A stretch of 64,000 nt of DNA from Hankyongella ginsenosidimutans (lineage in GTDB: Bacteria > Pseudomonadota > Alphaproteobacteria > Sphingomonadales > Sphingomonadaceae), in the NCBI RefSeq assembly GCF_005144965.1, contig NZ_CP039704.1:372001-436000 (forward strand), in the 5' to 3' direction. Positions 29,691 to 39,551 of this stretch are shown here, one piece after another; the first letter of the stretch is position 1, and the number at the start of each line of letters is the position of its first letter. The notes beneath the pieces were generated by a model. The model was not told where the DNA came from. It ran no database searches and saw nothing but the letters and a program-made list of their open reading frames with translations. The position numbers and the translations under genes were made by a program.

Positions 29691-30875
29691 ATGAGTAACG
29701 ACGAAAACTTCGCCCCGGCGACCCGCCTGATCCACGCCGGTCGCCGGCCCGAGTGGACCCATGGCGTCGTCAACCCGCCCGTCTACCACGCCTCGACCTG
29801 CATTTTCGACACGCTGGCAGAAATGGACGCCCGTGTGCGCGACCCGTCATCCGGCCTCTATTACGGCCGGCGCGGCACGCCGACCCAGTGGGCACTGGAA
29901 GAGGCGCTGACGCAGATGGAGCCAGCGCCGGCGGCAAAGCTGTTTCCGTCCGGCCTTGCGGCGGTTGCTGGTGCCCTGCTCGCGGTCCTGAAATGCGGCG
30001 ACCATCTGCTGATGGTCGACAGCGTCTACGAGCCGACCCGGACGCTGTGCGATCGCCGGCTGAAGGCGCTCGGCATCGAGACGACCTATTATGCACCCGG
30101 CGCGGATATTGCCCCGCTGCTGCGCCCGAACACCCGTGCGGTGTTCACGGAAAGCCCCGGCTCGCTGACTTTCGAGGTCCAGGACATCCCGGCTCTGGCT
30201 GAGGCAGCGCACAAGGCCGGCGCGCTGGTGCTGATGGACAATACCTGGGCGACCTCACTCTACTTCAAGGCGTTACCGCACGGCGTCGATGTCATGGTGC
30301 AGGCGCTGACCAAATATGTCGTCGGCCATTCGGACGCACTGCTCGGCGCTGCGACAACCACGCCCGAACTCTGGAAGGACTTTGCCGCAGCGGTGCACAA
30401 CTTCGGGTATTGTGCCGCCCCGGATGACGCCATGCTGGCGCTCCGTGGCCTGCGCACGCTCGATGTGCGGCTGGCGCGACATCATGCCAACGGATTCGCG
30501 GTCGCACGCTGGCTGGAGGGGCATCCAGAAGTCGCCCGCGTGCTGCACCCGGCCTTGCCCGGCGCGCCCGGCCATGCGCTCTGGCAGCGCGACTTCAGCG
30601 GCGCATCCGGCCTGTTCGCGATGCAGCTCAGGCGCGGCGAACGGGCCGATCTCGCGGCCCTGGTCGACGGGCTGAAGCTGTTCAAGATGGGCTTTTCCTG
30701 GGGCGGCTACGAGAGCCTGATCCTGCCGGTGCGCCTCGCCGGCATCCGCACGGCGGACCCATGGCCGGACGAGGGCGGGCCGCTGGTGCGCCTGCACATC
30801 GGCCTTGAGGACCCGGCCGATCTGATCGCCGACCTCGACGCCGGGTTGCAGCGCTACTCCGCCGCCGTCACCTGA
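29691..30875 (+). CDS. metC: Cystathionine beta-lyase
   Basis: Intact 394-residue PLP enzyme of the Cys/Met-metabolism family, predicted to cleave cystathionine to homocysteine, pyruvate and ammonia. Visible are the TRLIHAGRRPEW start, YGRRGTPTQWALEEAL, PSGLAAV, MDNTWATSLYF and the PLP-lysine motif ALTKYVVGHSD. The LYYGRRGTPTQ signature is typical of beta-lyases, as opposed to the gamma-synthases. ATG 29691 follows the sulfurtransferase closely. The last 22 bases overlap the convergent patatin gene. Some family members also act on cystine. Confidence 0.9.
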   Translation: MSNDENFAPATRLIHAGRRPEWTHGVVNPPVYHASTCIFDTLAEMDARVRDPSSGLYYGRRGTPTQWALEEALTQMEPAPAAKLFPSGLAAVAGALLAVLKCGDHLLMVDSVYEPTRTLCDRRLKALGIETTYYAPGADIAPLLRPNTRAVFTESPGSLTFEVQDIPALAEAAHKAGALVLMDNTWATSLYFKALPHGVDVMVQALTKYVVGHSDALLGAATTTPELWKDFAAAVHNFGYCAAPDDAMLALRGLRTLDVRLARHHANGFAVARWLEGHPEVARVLHPALPGAPGHALWQRDFSGASGLFAMQLRRGERADLAALVDGLKLFKMGFSWGGYESLILPVRLAGIRTADPWPDEGGPLVRLHIGLEDPADLIADLDAGLQRYSAAVT

Positions 30876-31911
30876 GGCTGCACGACTTCCGGACGGGGCA
30901 CGCGGATCATCGGCGACAGGTCGATCGTGCCCTTGACGCCGATGTCATTGAAGTTTCGCTCCAGCCAGGCGTCGGCGGCCGCGCGGCCGAGTTGCTTCAG
31001 ATGCTGGATGAACTCCAGCTCGGCGTTGAACTTGCTCGCGGCGCCAAGGGCGGACATGTCGTGCCCGCCCCGGATCATATGGACCAGAAACTTGCGATAG
31101 CGGTCGCCGTCCAGCGCGCCCTCATCGACCAGCCGGCCGACGAACTCGATCGAGCGCAGCTCGTTGATGAGCGAGCTGTTGAAAGTGATCTCGTTCAGGC
31201 GGTTGAGGATTTCATGCGCTGTGCGCGGGACTTCCTCCCGCTCGATGGGGTTGATCTCGACAATCACCAGGTCCCGGCTGCGAGAGGAATAGAACATCGG
31301 CCACAGCGGCGGGTTCCCCATGTAGCCGCCATCCCAGTAATATTCGCCGTCGATCTCGACCGCCTGAAACACCAGCGGCAGGCAGGTCGAGGCGATCACC
31401 TTGTCGACCGTGAGCCGCGACTGGCTGAATACCTTCACCCGGCCGGTGCGCACATTGGTGGCAGAGATGAACAGCTTCATGCGGCCGCAGTGATGGATCG
31501 CCGCGAAATCGACGATATCCTCGATCAGTTTGCGCAGCGGGTTGAGGTTCAGCGGATTGAGGTCGTAGGGCGAGACCAGCCGCGTCATGATGTCGAACGC
31601 CGTGAAAGCCGGCGAATTGTCGATGCTCCAGCTACCGCGCATGCGGTCGACAAAGCTGCGCTGGAACAGGGAGCTGTTGCCGATGACGCCGATCCGGGTC
31701 CAGAACTGCTCCAGCGCCACGCGTGCGCCACCCGGACCCCAGTCGCCATCCCGTGCGCCATGACCACGGCATTGATCGCGCCTGCGCTGGCACCGGTGAC
31801 CGCCTCGATGGTCAGACGCTCATCTTCCAGGAAGCGGTCGAGGACGCCCCAGGTAAAAGCGCCGTGGCTGCCGCCGCCCTGAAGCGCGAGGTTGATGGCC
31901 TTGGTCTGCAT
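30854..31911 (-). CDS. Patatin-like phospholipase
   Basis: Lipid acyl hydrolase with the catalytic dyad and oxyanion loop of the family: LALQGGGSHGAFTWG, nucleophile elbow GASAGA, and DGGYMGNPP with the Asp. The C-terminus ends VPRPEVVQPQVTAAE. ATG 31911 (MQTKAINLAL) has AGGAG eight bases upstream. One frame change near 31715 follows the nucleophile elbow. About 350 residues, without a clear signal peptide or membrane segment, so probably cytosolic. Natural substrate is unknown; relatives hydrolyse phospholipids or storage polyester. Confidence 0.88.
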
Positions 31912-32008
31912 GGCGCTCTCCTGCTCTGGCACCATGTAAATGGCGGCTGCCCCGGCTGAGGGCAACCGCCATTTTCTGTCGACTGACCCTAAGGCGCTTT
32001 TGTCGCCA

Positions 32009-33531
32009 TCAAGCCTTGCGGCGACGGGCGAGCGCGCCGAGGCCGATCAGGCCCGCGCCAAGCGCCAGGATCGAGCCCGGCTCCGGCACGACCGAGATGC
32101 GATAGAGCAACGTGTTGTTGCTCTGCTCGTTCGCAATGGCGAGATAGGCGTTTCCGTCAAAGCTTTCTGCCGCCGAGATGAACTCGAGACCTTCCGGACG
32201 ATCGAGAACCGAGCTGTTGGCGATCAAGCCCAGAAACAACGGTCGCACCACGTTGTCTGCCGAAAAATCCGTCAAGTCGAAGGCATAGATGCCACCGAAG
32301 CGCTCGGCAGCCACGAAGAGCACGAGACGACCATCAACCCAGCCGGCTTCCACGGCTTCCGGCTCCGGTCCGCGGTCATCCGAACGGCCATCTGCCCAGA
32401 GTTGCGGGAACTGGGTTGCAATGATCCGCTCCAGTTCATCGCCGCTATCGAACAGCAGGGTGCCATTCTGGTCCCAGATCGAATAGGAGCGAGCGCCGGC
32501 GACATAGTTCACGCCCGCCTCGACGTCCGTGATGCCCGGCGTGGTGGTGACATTGATTCTGTTGAGCGGGGCCGCCTGGCCGAGGCGAACCGTCTCGTTA
32601 AAGCCCGGAAAATCGTCAGACGAGCGCACATCGCCTTCGTTGGCCGTGATCAGCAGCAGGCTGCCGTTCTTCTCGACCGCAACAATGCCGTCCGGCGTGT
32701 AAAAGCTGCGAATGTTGGCGTAGGTCTGAATTTGCCCGTTGCCGTTCTGGTCCGACGCATCAAAACCATTGCCGGCCAGCCCATTGTTCTTGACGCCAAG
32801 CGAAACAATGCTCTGAACGGTGGGTGACGCGCCGACGAGGTCGACGATGGCAAGCGCGTTGTTTTCCTGCAGGGTGACATAAGCCTTCGTGCCATCCGGC
32901 GAGACCGCGATATATTCCGGCTCCAGATCCTGGGCCGCAGTGGCACCAGGCCATAGATGCGGACGCCCGCGTCGCGCAGGCCTTGGGCGGTGAAGTTCGT
33001 GAAGGTCGCCTTCTGCTCGGCCAGGGTCGCCACGTCGATGACGCTGATCGAACCTTCCGGGTTCACGCTGTTCACTTGCCCGTAGGAATTCGGCTCGCCT
33101 TCGTTGGCGACCAGAAGCCGCGAGCCATCCGGGGTGAACACGACATTGTCCGGCACCGCGCCGACCTGCACAATGCTCGGCGAGGCAGCGAGATTGCCGG
33201 TGTTATAGAAGAACACGCCGCCCGGATCGGTGCGGGTCGCAGCGTCCGCCGCGACGGCCAGCCTTCCGTTCTTGACCGCCACGCTGTTAACGCCGCCGAA
33301 GCCGGCCGGCGGCGTCAAGGTCGTGATGAGAGCGCCGTTTACGGCATTGCGCACTTCTACAACCGGGCCAGCGGCAACGTAAATCCGCTGGGTGTCCGCT
33401 TCAAAGGCGACGATCTCTGAGGTGGTTGCAGACTGTGCATTGTAAACCTGGCTTGCCTGCAACGCGAGTGCCGAGGCTTCGCCGGCCCAGCCGGCAGCAA
33501 GCAAGGCGACGGAAGATGCAAATATTTTCAT
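32009..33531 (-). CDS. PEP-CTERM-anchored choice-of-anchor I protein
   Basis: Exported beta-propeller-like protein. A signal peptide (MKIFASSVALLAAG, cut near ASA) precedes repeats of the type DPGGVFFYNTGNL and VFTPDGSRLLVANEGEPN; NEGEPNSYG and ITANEGDVRSSDDFPG are typical of the choice-of-anchor I / alkaline-phosphatase-like group. The C-terminus carries VPEPGS, a hydrophobic stretch and RRRK, a textbook PEP-CTERM sorting signal for an exosortase. ATG 33531 has AAGGGGA eight bases upstream. Frame changes near 32945 and 32640 interrupt it. It is a likely substrate of the XrtA system whose EPS genes start at 51.9 kb. Confidence 0.88.
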
Positions 33532-33848
33532 CGTTGTAATCCCCTTAACCATTGTGTGACGCCGCCGTATCTAAAGCGCATTTAGGCCGCGTCGAGGTTG
33601 TCACGAAAACTTCATATTATTTCCGCGTCAAAGCGTTCGGATGCTTCAGATTGGCACAAATTCGGCCAGTATTGCGCGCGACGAACCGAAATTCGTCTTC
33701 AGCGTAACCAAGATTGCTGCGGCAACCGCCAGCGACTCTGGTCAGTGGCCCGGCAAGCACGGCAGGCCGTTGGCGGGCGGGTAGTCAAGGCGCGAGGCGG
33801 CCTTTAAAGAAAGTACGCTTCAAGACATAAAACCACCGGAGGAGTCCC
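33532..33848. other. Intergenic region between divergent genes
   Basis: Carries the divergent promoters of the PEP-CTERM gene and the methyltransferase. The half near 33600-33660 is AT-richer. I looked for a sigma-54 (GG-N10-GC) signature toward either gene and found nothing convincing. No gene or repeat recognised. Confidence 0.4.
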
Positions 33849-34654
33849 ATGGCGAAATTTTTCCAAAGTCTGCTTGCCGCCGGCCTTACACTTGCCGTCG
33901 CCGCCAGCGCGCCCGCCGTCGCGCAGGCCGATGCCGGGCTGAGCGCGGCCCTGAGCGGCGCGCAGCGCAGCGCGGAGGACAAGGCGCGCGACCAATACCG
34001 TCATCCGGCCGAGACCCTGGCCTTCTTCGGCATCAAACCGGCCATGACGGTGGTGGAAATCTCGCCGGGCGAAGGCTGGTATACGGAAATCCTCGCGCCT
34101 TACCTGCGCGACACGGGTAAGTTGGTGGTTGCTCCGGGACCCGAAATGGTCCGGGACGGGCCGGTCTGGGCACCATTCTCACCAAACTCGGCAGTGACCC
34201 CAAGGTCTACGACAAGGTTGAGGTGGTCGATTACGCGCCGGTCCAGGGCGTGCTCGGCGTGCAGCCTGGCACAGCCGATATGGTGGTGCTGTTCCGCCAC
34301 ATGCATGGCCGCATTTACAGCAACAACGGCCCGCAGGCGATGAAGCTCTACTTCGATGCGCTGAAGCCTGGCGGCATTCTCGGCATCGAGCAGCACCGGC
34401 TGCCGGAGAACCGCGCACGGCCGGAGAAACTCACCGGCTACATCAAGGAGTCGGAACTGATCAAACTGGCCGAGGACGCAGGCTTCAAATTCGCCGGCAA
34501 GTCCGAAATCAACGCCAACCCGAAGGATACGGCGGACTGGCCGAACGGCGTCTGGACCCTGCCGCCGACCCTGCAGCTTGGCGACAAGGACAAGGACAAA
34601 TATCTCGCCATCGGCGAGTCCGACCGCATGACGCTCAGGTTCGTGAAGCCATAA
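33849..34654 (+). CDS. Exported class I SAM-dependent methyltransferase-like protein
   Basis: Begins with a signal peptide (MAKFFQSLLAAGLTLAV, cut after AQA). The mature part shows RDQYRHPAETLAFFGI, the SAM-binding VVEISPGEGWYTEILAPYL, and a later YFDALKPGGILGIEQHR. Family members of this type are found across alphaproteobacteria and are annotated as methyltransferases though exported; the substrate is unknown. One frame change near 34165 splits about 268 residues. ATG 33849 has GGAGG near-consensus upstream (CGGAGGAGTCCC). It stands alone, 127 bases from the next gene. Confidence 0.82.
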
Positions 34655-34781
34655 GGCCATGTCGCAGTGGCGCGGCATGACATAAAGGCGCGCACATTCA
34701 AAAAATACGGCGTATTTGGGGTGCACGAGAGGCGCGGGATCAACTATCGAAGTCTGGTATCCGCCCTCTCCGGCAGCGCCC

Positions 34782-35699
34782 ATGGACATCTACCTTCCAA
34801 TCGCGGAACAGTCGGTCAACGCTCTGGTCATCATCGGCCTCGGGGCGGTCGTGGGCATGCTGTCCGGGCTGTTCGGCGTCGGCGGCGGCTTCCTCACCAC
34901 ACCGCTGCTGATCTTCTACGGCATACCACCCTCGATCGCGGTTGCCTCCGCCTCAACCCAGATCACCGGTGCCTCGGTCTCCGGCGCCATCGCCCATTGG
35001 CGGCGCAAAGGCGTCGACGCCCGGCTTGGTCTGATCCTGGTCATCGGCGGCCTGCTCGGCTCGGCGATCGGCTCCTTCATCTTCAAGTGGCTGAAGGCGA
35101 TCGGCCAGATCGATTTCGTGATCGCCATCTCCTACGCGCTGGTGCTCGGCAGCGTCGGCGGGCTGATGGTCGCGGAAAGCATCACCGCAATGGTCAGGGC
35201 AACGCGCGCGCAACCGGTCCGGCGGCGACGCAAGCACGACGGCTGGCCCTACAAGCTGCCCTGGCCGATGCGTTTCCACCGCGCCGGCATTTATGTCAGC
35301 CCCATCGGCCCGCTGCTGATGGGCGCCGTGGTCGGCATGCTGACGGCGATCATGGGTGTCGGCGGCGGCTTTCTGCTGGTGCCGGCGATGATCTACATGC
35401 TCGGCGTGTCGACAGCCGTGGTTGTCGGCACGTCGCTGTTCCAGATTATCTTCACCACCGCCGCCGTCACCATGCTGCATGCGTTCAACACGCAGACCGT
35501 GGACGTGGTGCTGGCCTTGCTGCTGCTGATCGGCGGGGTCGTCGGCGCCAGTTCGGCGCGCGGCTGGCGCTCAGGATCAAGGCGGAGCAACTGCGCGCCA
35601 TGCTCGGGCTGATGGTGCTGATGGTGGCGCTGCAGATCGGCTTCCAGCTGACGATAAAGCCGCAACAGCCGTTTTCTCTTGAGCAGCAGGCCGCAATGA
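34782..35699 (+). CDS. TauE/SafE-family anion exporter
   Basis: Polytopic membrane protein of the sulfite-exporter TauE/SafE family. It has about eight hydrophobic segments and the paired family motif: MLSGLFGVGGGFLTTPLL in the first half and MLTAIMGVGGGFLLVPAM in the second. ATG 34782 opens MDIYLPIAEQ. A frame change near 35555 puts the C-terminus (LALRIKAEQLRAMLGLMVL) in the frame of the next gene, with no stop between. I therefore place the end at the ATGA junction at 35696-35699 provisionally. Pairing with a TIGR02186-like gene is a recurrent arrangement and suggests a sulfur-related transport job. Confidence 0.8.
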
Positions 35700-36451
35700 A
35701 GGCGCTGCTGCTCGTCCTGCTGCTGATCAGCACGCCGGCGCTCGCCCAGCGGGACGCCCGGCTGGTGATCGATCTGTTCCAGCCGGGCATCGACATCGCC
35801 TATTCGTTCGCCGGCGTCGACCTGCAACTGTTCGGCGCGATCCGGGCCGGGCGCAAGCCGCTGCCGGAAAACCCGGACATCGTCGTGGTGGTCCGCGGCC
35901 CGTCCGCGCCTGTAATCATCCGCGAGAAGCAGCAGGTTGCAGGCGTCTGGCTCAATACCAAATCGGCGCGCTTCGAGACGGCTCCGGGCTATTACGGCGT
36001 CGCCAGCACGCGGCCGATCCGCGAGATGATGTCCGAGCAGACGGCGGCGATTTTCGGTCTGGGCCTGAGCTATGTGCACCTCTCCCCGTCCGAGACTGCG
36101 CGTTCGCCTGAGGAACTGCGCCAGTTCGAGCAAGGGCTGATCGCGCTGCAGCAGCGCAACCGGCTGTTCATAGAAGCGCCTGGCAATGTCCGCACGGTCG
36201 ACAATGTGCTGTTCAGCGCCACGCTGCATCTGCCGGCGCGCGTGCCGGAGGGCGATTATCGCGGCGAAGTCTACCTGTTCGACCGCGGCGACCTGCTCGC
36301 CTATGCCAGCACCCCGGTCACGGTGCGCAAGATCGGCTTCGAGCGCTGGGTCTTCGGCATCGCGCACGAACACCCTCTGACATACGGCCTGACAGCGGTG
36401 GCGCTGGCGCTGTCTCTCGGCTGGCTGGCGGCGGTGGCGTTCCGGCGCTGA
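35696..36451 (+). CDS. TIGR02186-type membrane-anchored protein
   Basis: Intact from ATG 35696 with a signal peptide (MKALLLVLLLISTPALA, cut before QRDARL). The body contains FAGVDLQLFGAI, DIVVVVRGPSAPVIIREK, VAGVWLNTKSARFE and YRGEVYLFDRGDL, and the C-terminus is a membrane anchor (LALSLGWLAAVAFRR). This matches a family of unknown function, usually next to a TauE/SafE permease, as here. About 251 residues. It is probably an extracytoplasmic partner of the exporter; the mechanism is not known. Confidence 0.82.
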   Translation: MKALLLVLLLISTPALAQRDARLVIDLFQPGIDIAYSFAGVDLQLFGAIRAGRKPLPENPDIVVVVRGPSAPVIIREKQQVAGVWLNTKSARFETAPGYYGVASTRPIREMMSEQTAAIFGLGLSYVHLSPSETARSPEELRQFEQGLIALQQRNRLFIEAPGNVRTVDNVLFSATLHLPARVPEGDYRGEVYLFDRGDLLAYASTPVTVRKIGFERWVFGIAHEHPLTYGLTAVALALSLGWLAAVAFRR

Positions 36452-36552
36452 ACCAACATCGTTCCACAACACAGAAATTTTGTTTCCCCTGCTCATCGCA
36501 GCGGAAAGCGGTTAAGCTTGCCACCATAATCAGAGATCCAGGGATATTCGAC

Positions 36553-37837
36553 ATGTCATACGACAGTTATCACAAGCGCACGCTTGGCAATCATGTGCTC
36601 AGCCCGGAAACCCAGATGATGGGCTATGGCTATGACCCGCTGTTGTCCGAGGGGTCGCTCAAGCCGCCGATCTTCCTGACGTCGACGTTCGTGTTCAAGT
36701 CGGCGCAGGAGGGCAAGGACTTCTTCGACTACACAGCCGGCCGCCGCGAACCGCCCGTCGGCACCGCTGCCGGCCTGGTGTACTCACGCTTCAACAACCC
36801 CAATCTCGAAGTGCTCGAGGATCGGCTGGCGCTGTGGGACGGTGCGGAGCTTGCCGCGGTGTTCTCCTCCGGGATGAGCGCGATCTCGACCACTTTCTGG
36901 GCTTATCTGCGCCCCGGCGACGTGCTGCTGATGTCGCAGCCGCTTTACGGCGGCACCGAGACCCTGATTCTCAAGACCCTGCCGAATTTCGGCATCACCG
37001 CCATCGGCTTCGACGACGGCTGCTCGGAGGCGGACGTGCGCGCCGCGGTCGCCAAGGCGATGGCGCAGGGCCGCATCGGCCTCATCATGACCGAAGGCCC
37101 GGCCAACCCGACCAACGGTCTGATCGACCTGTCGCTGATGAAAAGATCGCCGACGAAATCGGCCAGGCGCAGGGCGGTTATCGCCCGCCGGTCGCCATCG
37201 ACAACACCTTCCTTGGGCCGGTGTTCCAGCGCCCGCTGGCGCACGGCGCAGACATTGTGATCTACTCGCTGACCAAATATGTCGGCGGCCACTCTGATCT
37301 GGTGGCCGGCGGCGTGACGGGCTCAAAAGACATGGTCCGGCCGATCAAGCAGCTCCGCGGCGCGCTCGGCACGCAGCTTGATCCCAACACGGCCTGGATG
37401 ATCATGCGCTCGATGGAGACCATGAGCCTGCGCATGGAGCGCGCCAATCAGAACGCGAACGCCATTGCCGGCTATCTGCGCAGCCACCCCAAGATCGCCA
37501 GCGTCAACTACCTCGGGTTCCTGAGCGACGCCGACCCGCGCCGCGCCGTGTTTGCGCGCCAGTGCCAGGCACCCGGCTCCACCTTCTCCTTCCATGTGAA
37601 GGCGGCGAGCCCGAGGCGTTTCGCTTCCTCGATCGATTGCAGGTCATCAAACTGGCCGTCTCGCTCGGCGGTACGGAGTCGCTGATCTCCCACCCGGCGT
37701 CGACCACCCATTCGGGCGTTCCCAAGGAAAGCCGGGACCGGCTCGGCGTCACCGACGCCATGATCCGCCTGTCGGTCGGCATCGAGAACCCGGACGATCT
37801 GATCGCCGACCTCGACCAGGCGTTGGCCGCGATCTGA
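36553..37837 (+). CDS. Cystathionine gamma-synthase-family PLP enzyme
   Basis: Second Cys/Met-metabolism PLP enzyme in the window. It shows [52 protein letters not shown], and the PLP-lysine loop [16 protein letters not shown], then [19 protein letters not shown] near the end. The last motif is shared by gamma-synthases, methionine gamma-lyases and O-acetylhomoserine sulfhydrylases, so the exact reaction is open. Frame changes near 37143 and 37605 split about 427 residues. The position just before ahcY fits the methionine/homocysteine cycle. ATG 36553 is preceded by CAGGGA. Confidence 0.88.
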
Positions 37838-37872
37838 TCCGGCCCTCTGTTGGCGGCACAGTAAATAAACAC

Positions 37873-37888
37873 ATAAAGATGTCTTTAT
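37873..37888. promoter_or_regulatory. Palindromic operator candidate upstream of ahcY
   Basis: ATAAAGATGTCTTTAT has perfect 7-bp arms around TG and lies 90 bases before the ahcY start, in the AT-rich part of the gap. A dimeric repressor of methionine-cycle genes is a plausible reader; I cannot name it. Confidence 0.55.
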
Positions 37889-37917
37889 ACTTGTCTCCCG
37901 CAGGGCATCCCGGTATA

Positions 37918-37955
37918 GCGCGCAGCATTGTCGACTGGGGCGCGATGCTGCGCGC
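37918..37955 (+). promoter_or_regulatory. Strong hairpin in the ahcY leader
   Basis: GCGCGCAGCAT (37918-37928) and ATGCTGCGCGC (37945-37955) are perfect 11-bp arms with a 16-base loop. The hairpin ends about 10 bases before the GAGGA ribosome site of ahcY. There is no T-run, so it is not a simple terminator. Confidence 0.6.
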
Positions 37956-37977
37956 CCGTATTTGAGGATTTCTGCCC

Positions 37978-39375
37978 ATGTCGTTCACCGATTTCGCCGT
38001 TAAGGACCTGAGCCTCGCCGATTGGGGTCGCAAGGAGATCGCCATCGCCGAAACCGAGATGCCGGGCCTCATGGCACTGCGCCGCGAATTCGGCGGCGAC
38101 CAGCCGCTGAAGGGCGCACGGATCGCCGGCTGCCTGCACATGACCATCCAGACCGCCGTGCTCATCGAAACGCTCAAAGCCCTGGGCGGCGACATCCGCT
38201 GGGCGTCGTGCAACATCTTCTCGACCCAGGACCAGGCGGCGGCGGCCATCGCCGCGGCCGGAATTCCGGTGTTCGCGCACAAGGGCGAAACGCTGGAAGA
38301 ATACTGGGAATTCGTGCTGAAACTGTTCCAGTGGGGCGACGGCGGCACGCCGAACATGATTCTGGACGACGGCGGCGATGCGACCGTGCTCATCATCCTG
38401 GGCGCGGAAGCCGAGAAAGACCCCTCGAAGGTCGCCAATCCATCCAACGAGGAAGAAGAAGTGCTGTTCGCGCTGATCAAGCGCGTGAACGCGGAAAACC
38501 CCGGCTTCTTCGCCAAGTGCCGCGATGCCATCAAGGGTGTCTCGGAAGAAACCACCACCGGCGTTCACCGCCTGTACCTGATGGCGAAGGACGGCCGCCT
38601 GCCGTTCCCGGCCATCAACGTCAACGACAGCGTCACCAAGTCGAAGTTCGACAACCTCTACGGCTGCCGGGAGTCGCTGGTTGACGGCATTCGCCGCGCG
38701 ACCGACGTGATGCTCGCGGGCAAGGTCGCAGTCATCGCTGGCTATGGCGACGTCGGCAAGGGGTCGGCGTTCTCGCTGCGCAACGGCGGCGCCCGCGTAC
38801 TCGTCACCGAAATCGACCCGATCTGCGCCCTGCAGGCCGCCATGGAAGGCTTCGAGGTCGTCACCATGGAAGATGCAGCACCCCGTGCCGACATCTTCGT
38901 GACCGCGACCGGCAACGTCGACGTGCTGACCGTCGAGCATATGCGGGCGATGAAAGACCGCGCGATCGTCTGCAACATCGGTCACTTCGACAGCGAAATT
39001 CAGGTCGCGGGCCTGAAGAACTTCAAGTGGCACAACGTCAAGCCGCAGGTCGACGAAATCGAGTTCCCGGACGGCAAGCGCATCATCCTGCTGGCGGAAG
39101 GCCGGCTGGTGAACCTTGGCTGCGCGACCGGCCACCCGAGCTTCGTGATGTCGGCGAGCTTCACCAACCAGACGCTCGCGCAGATCGAGCTGTGGGCCTA
39201 TGGCGACCGCTACGAGAACAAGGTCTACACCCTGCCCAAGCACCTGGACGAAAAGGTCGCGGCGCTGCACCTTGAAAAGCTGGGCGTCAAGCTCACCAAA
39301 ATGACCGAGAAGCAGTCTGCCTACATCGGCGTCGCGCAATCGGGTCCGTTCAAGCCGGAACACTACCGCTACTAG
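37978..39375 (+). CDS. ahcY: Adenosylhomocysteinase
   Basis: Splits S-adenosylhomocysteine into adenosine and homocysteine, keeping methylation running. The 465-residue frame is intact. Visible are [33 protein letters not shown], the NAD-binding [20 protein letters not shown] (near 38742-38800), [10 protein letters not shown], and the C-terminal [10 protein letters not shown] with the conserved KP..YRY. ATG 37978 has GAGGA upstream. The TAG stop is shared with the first bases of a dispersed repeat. Intact frame and high conservation make this the most secure call of the window. Confidence 0.98.
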   Translation: MSFTDFAVKDLSLADWGRKEIAIAETEMPGLMALRREFGGDQPLKGARIAGCLHMTIQTAVLIETLKALGGDIRWASCNIFSTQDQAAAAIAAAGIPVFAHKGETLEEYWEFVLKLFQWGDGGTPNMILDDGGDATVLIILGAEAEKDPSKVANPSNEEEEVLFALIKRVNAENPGFFAKCRDAIKGVSEETTTGVHRLYLMAKDGRLPFPAINVNDSVTKSKFDNLYGCRESLVDGIRRATDVMLAGKVAVIAGYGDVGKGSAFSLRNGGARVLVTEIDPICALQAAMEGFEVVTMEDAAPRADIFVTATGNVDVLTVEHMRAMKDRAIVCNIGHFDSEIQVAGLKNFKWHNVKPQVDEIEFPDGKRIILLAEGRLVNLGCATGHPSFVMSASFTNQTLAQIELWAYGDRYENKVYTLPKHLDEKVAALHLEKLGVKLTKMTEKQSAYIGVAQSGPFKPEHYRY

Positions 39376-39475
39376 AGCGATTTCCAGTCAGATGGCACCA
39401 TCTGACGATTAAGAAATCGTGGCAAAACAAAACATAGAGCGGCGATCTGATTCGATCAGATCGAAAACCGCTCTA
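39374..39475. repeat. AGAGCGATTT palindromic repeat, copy 1
   Basis: Runs AGAGCGATTTCCAG, CAGATGG..CCATCTG, AAGAAATCG, CAAAACAAAACATAGAGCGG, then the hairpin CGATCTGAT/ATCAGATCG and CCGCTCTA. Its first bases AG complete the TAG stop of ahcY. About 100 bp; the second copy is at 51484-51586. The rest of 39476-39551 is plain intergenic sequence. Confidence 0.8.
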
Positions 39476-39551
39476 ATCCGGAACAGCGGCGCATCCGCCC
39501 GATGCGCCGCTGCTTGCCGAGGCCCGCGCGCCAGGGCTATGGTCTGCCACG

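Noticed and set aside
37885-39363. Minus-strand frame of 492 codons opposite ahcY
   Set aside because: The plus-strand protein is unmistakably adenosylhomocysteinase and the antisense frame has no recognisable motif.
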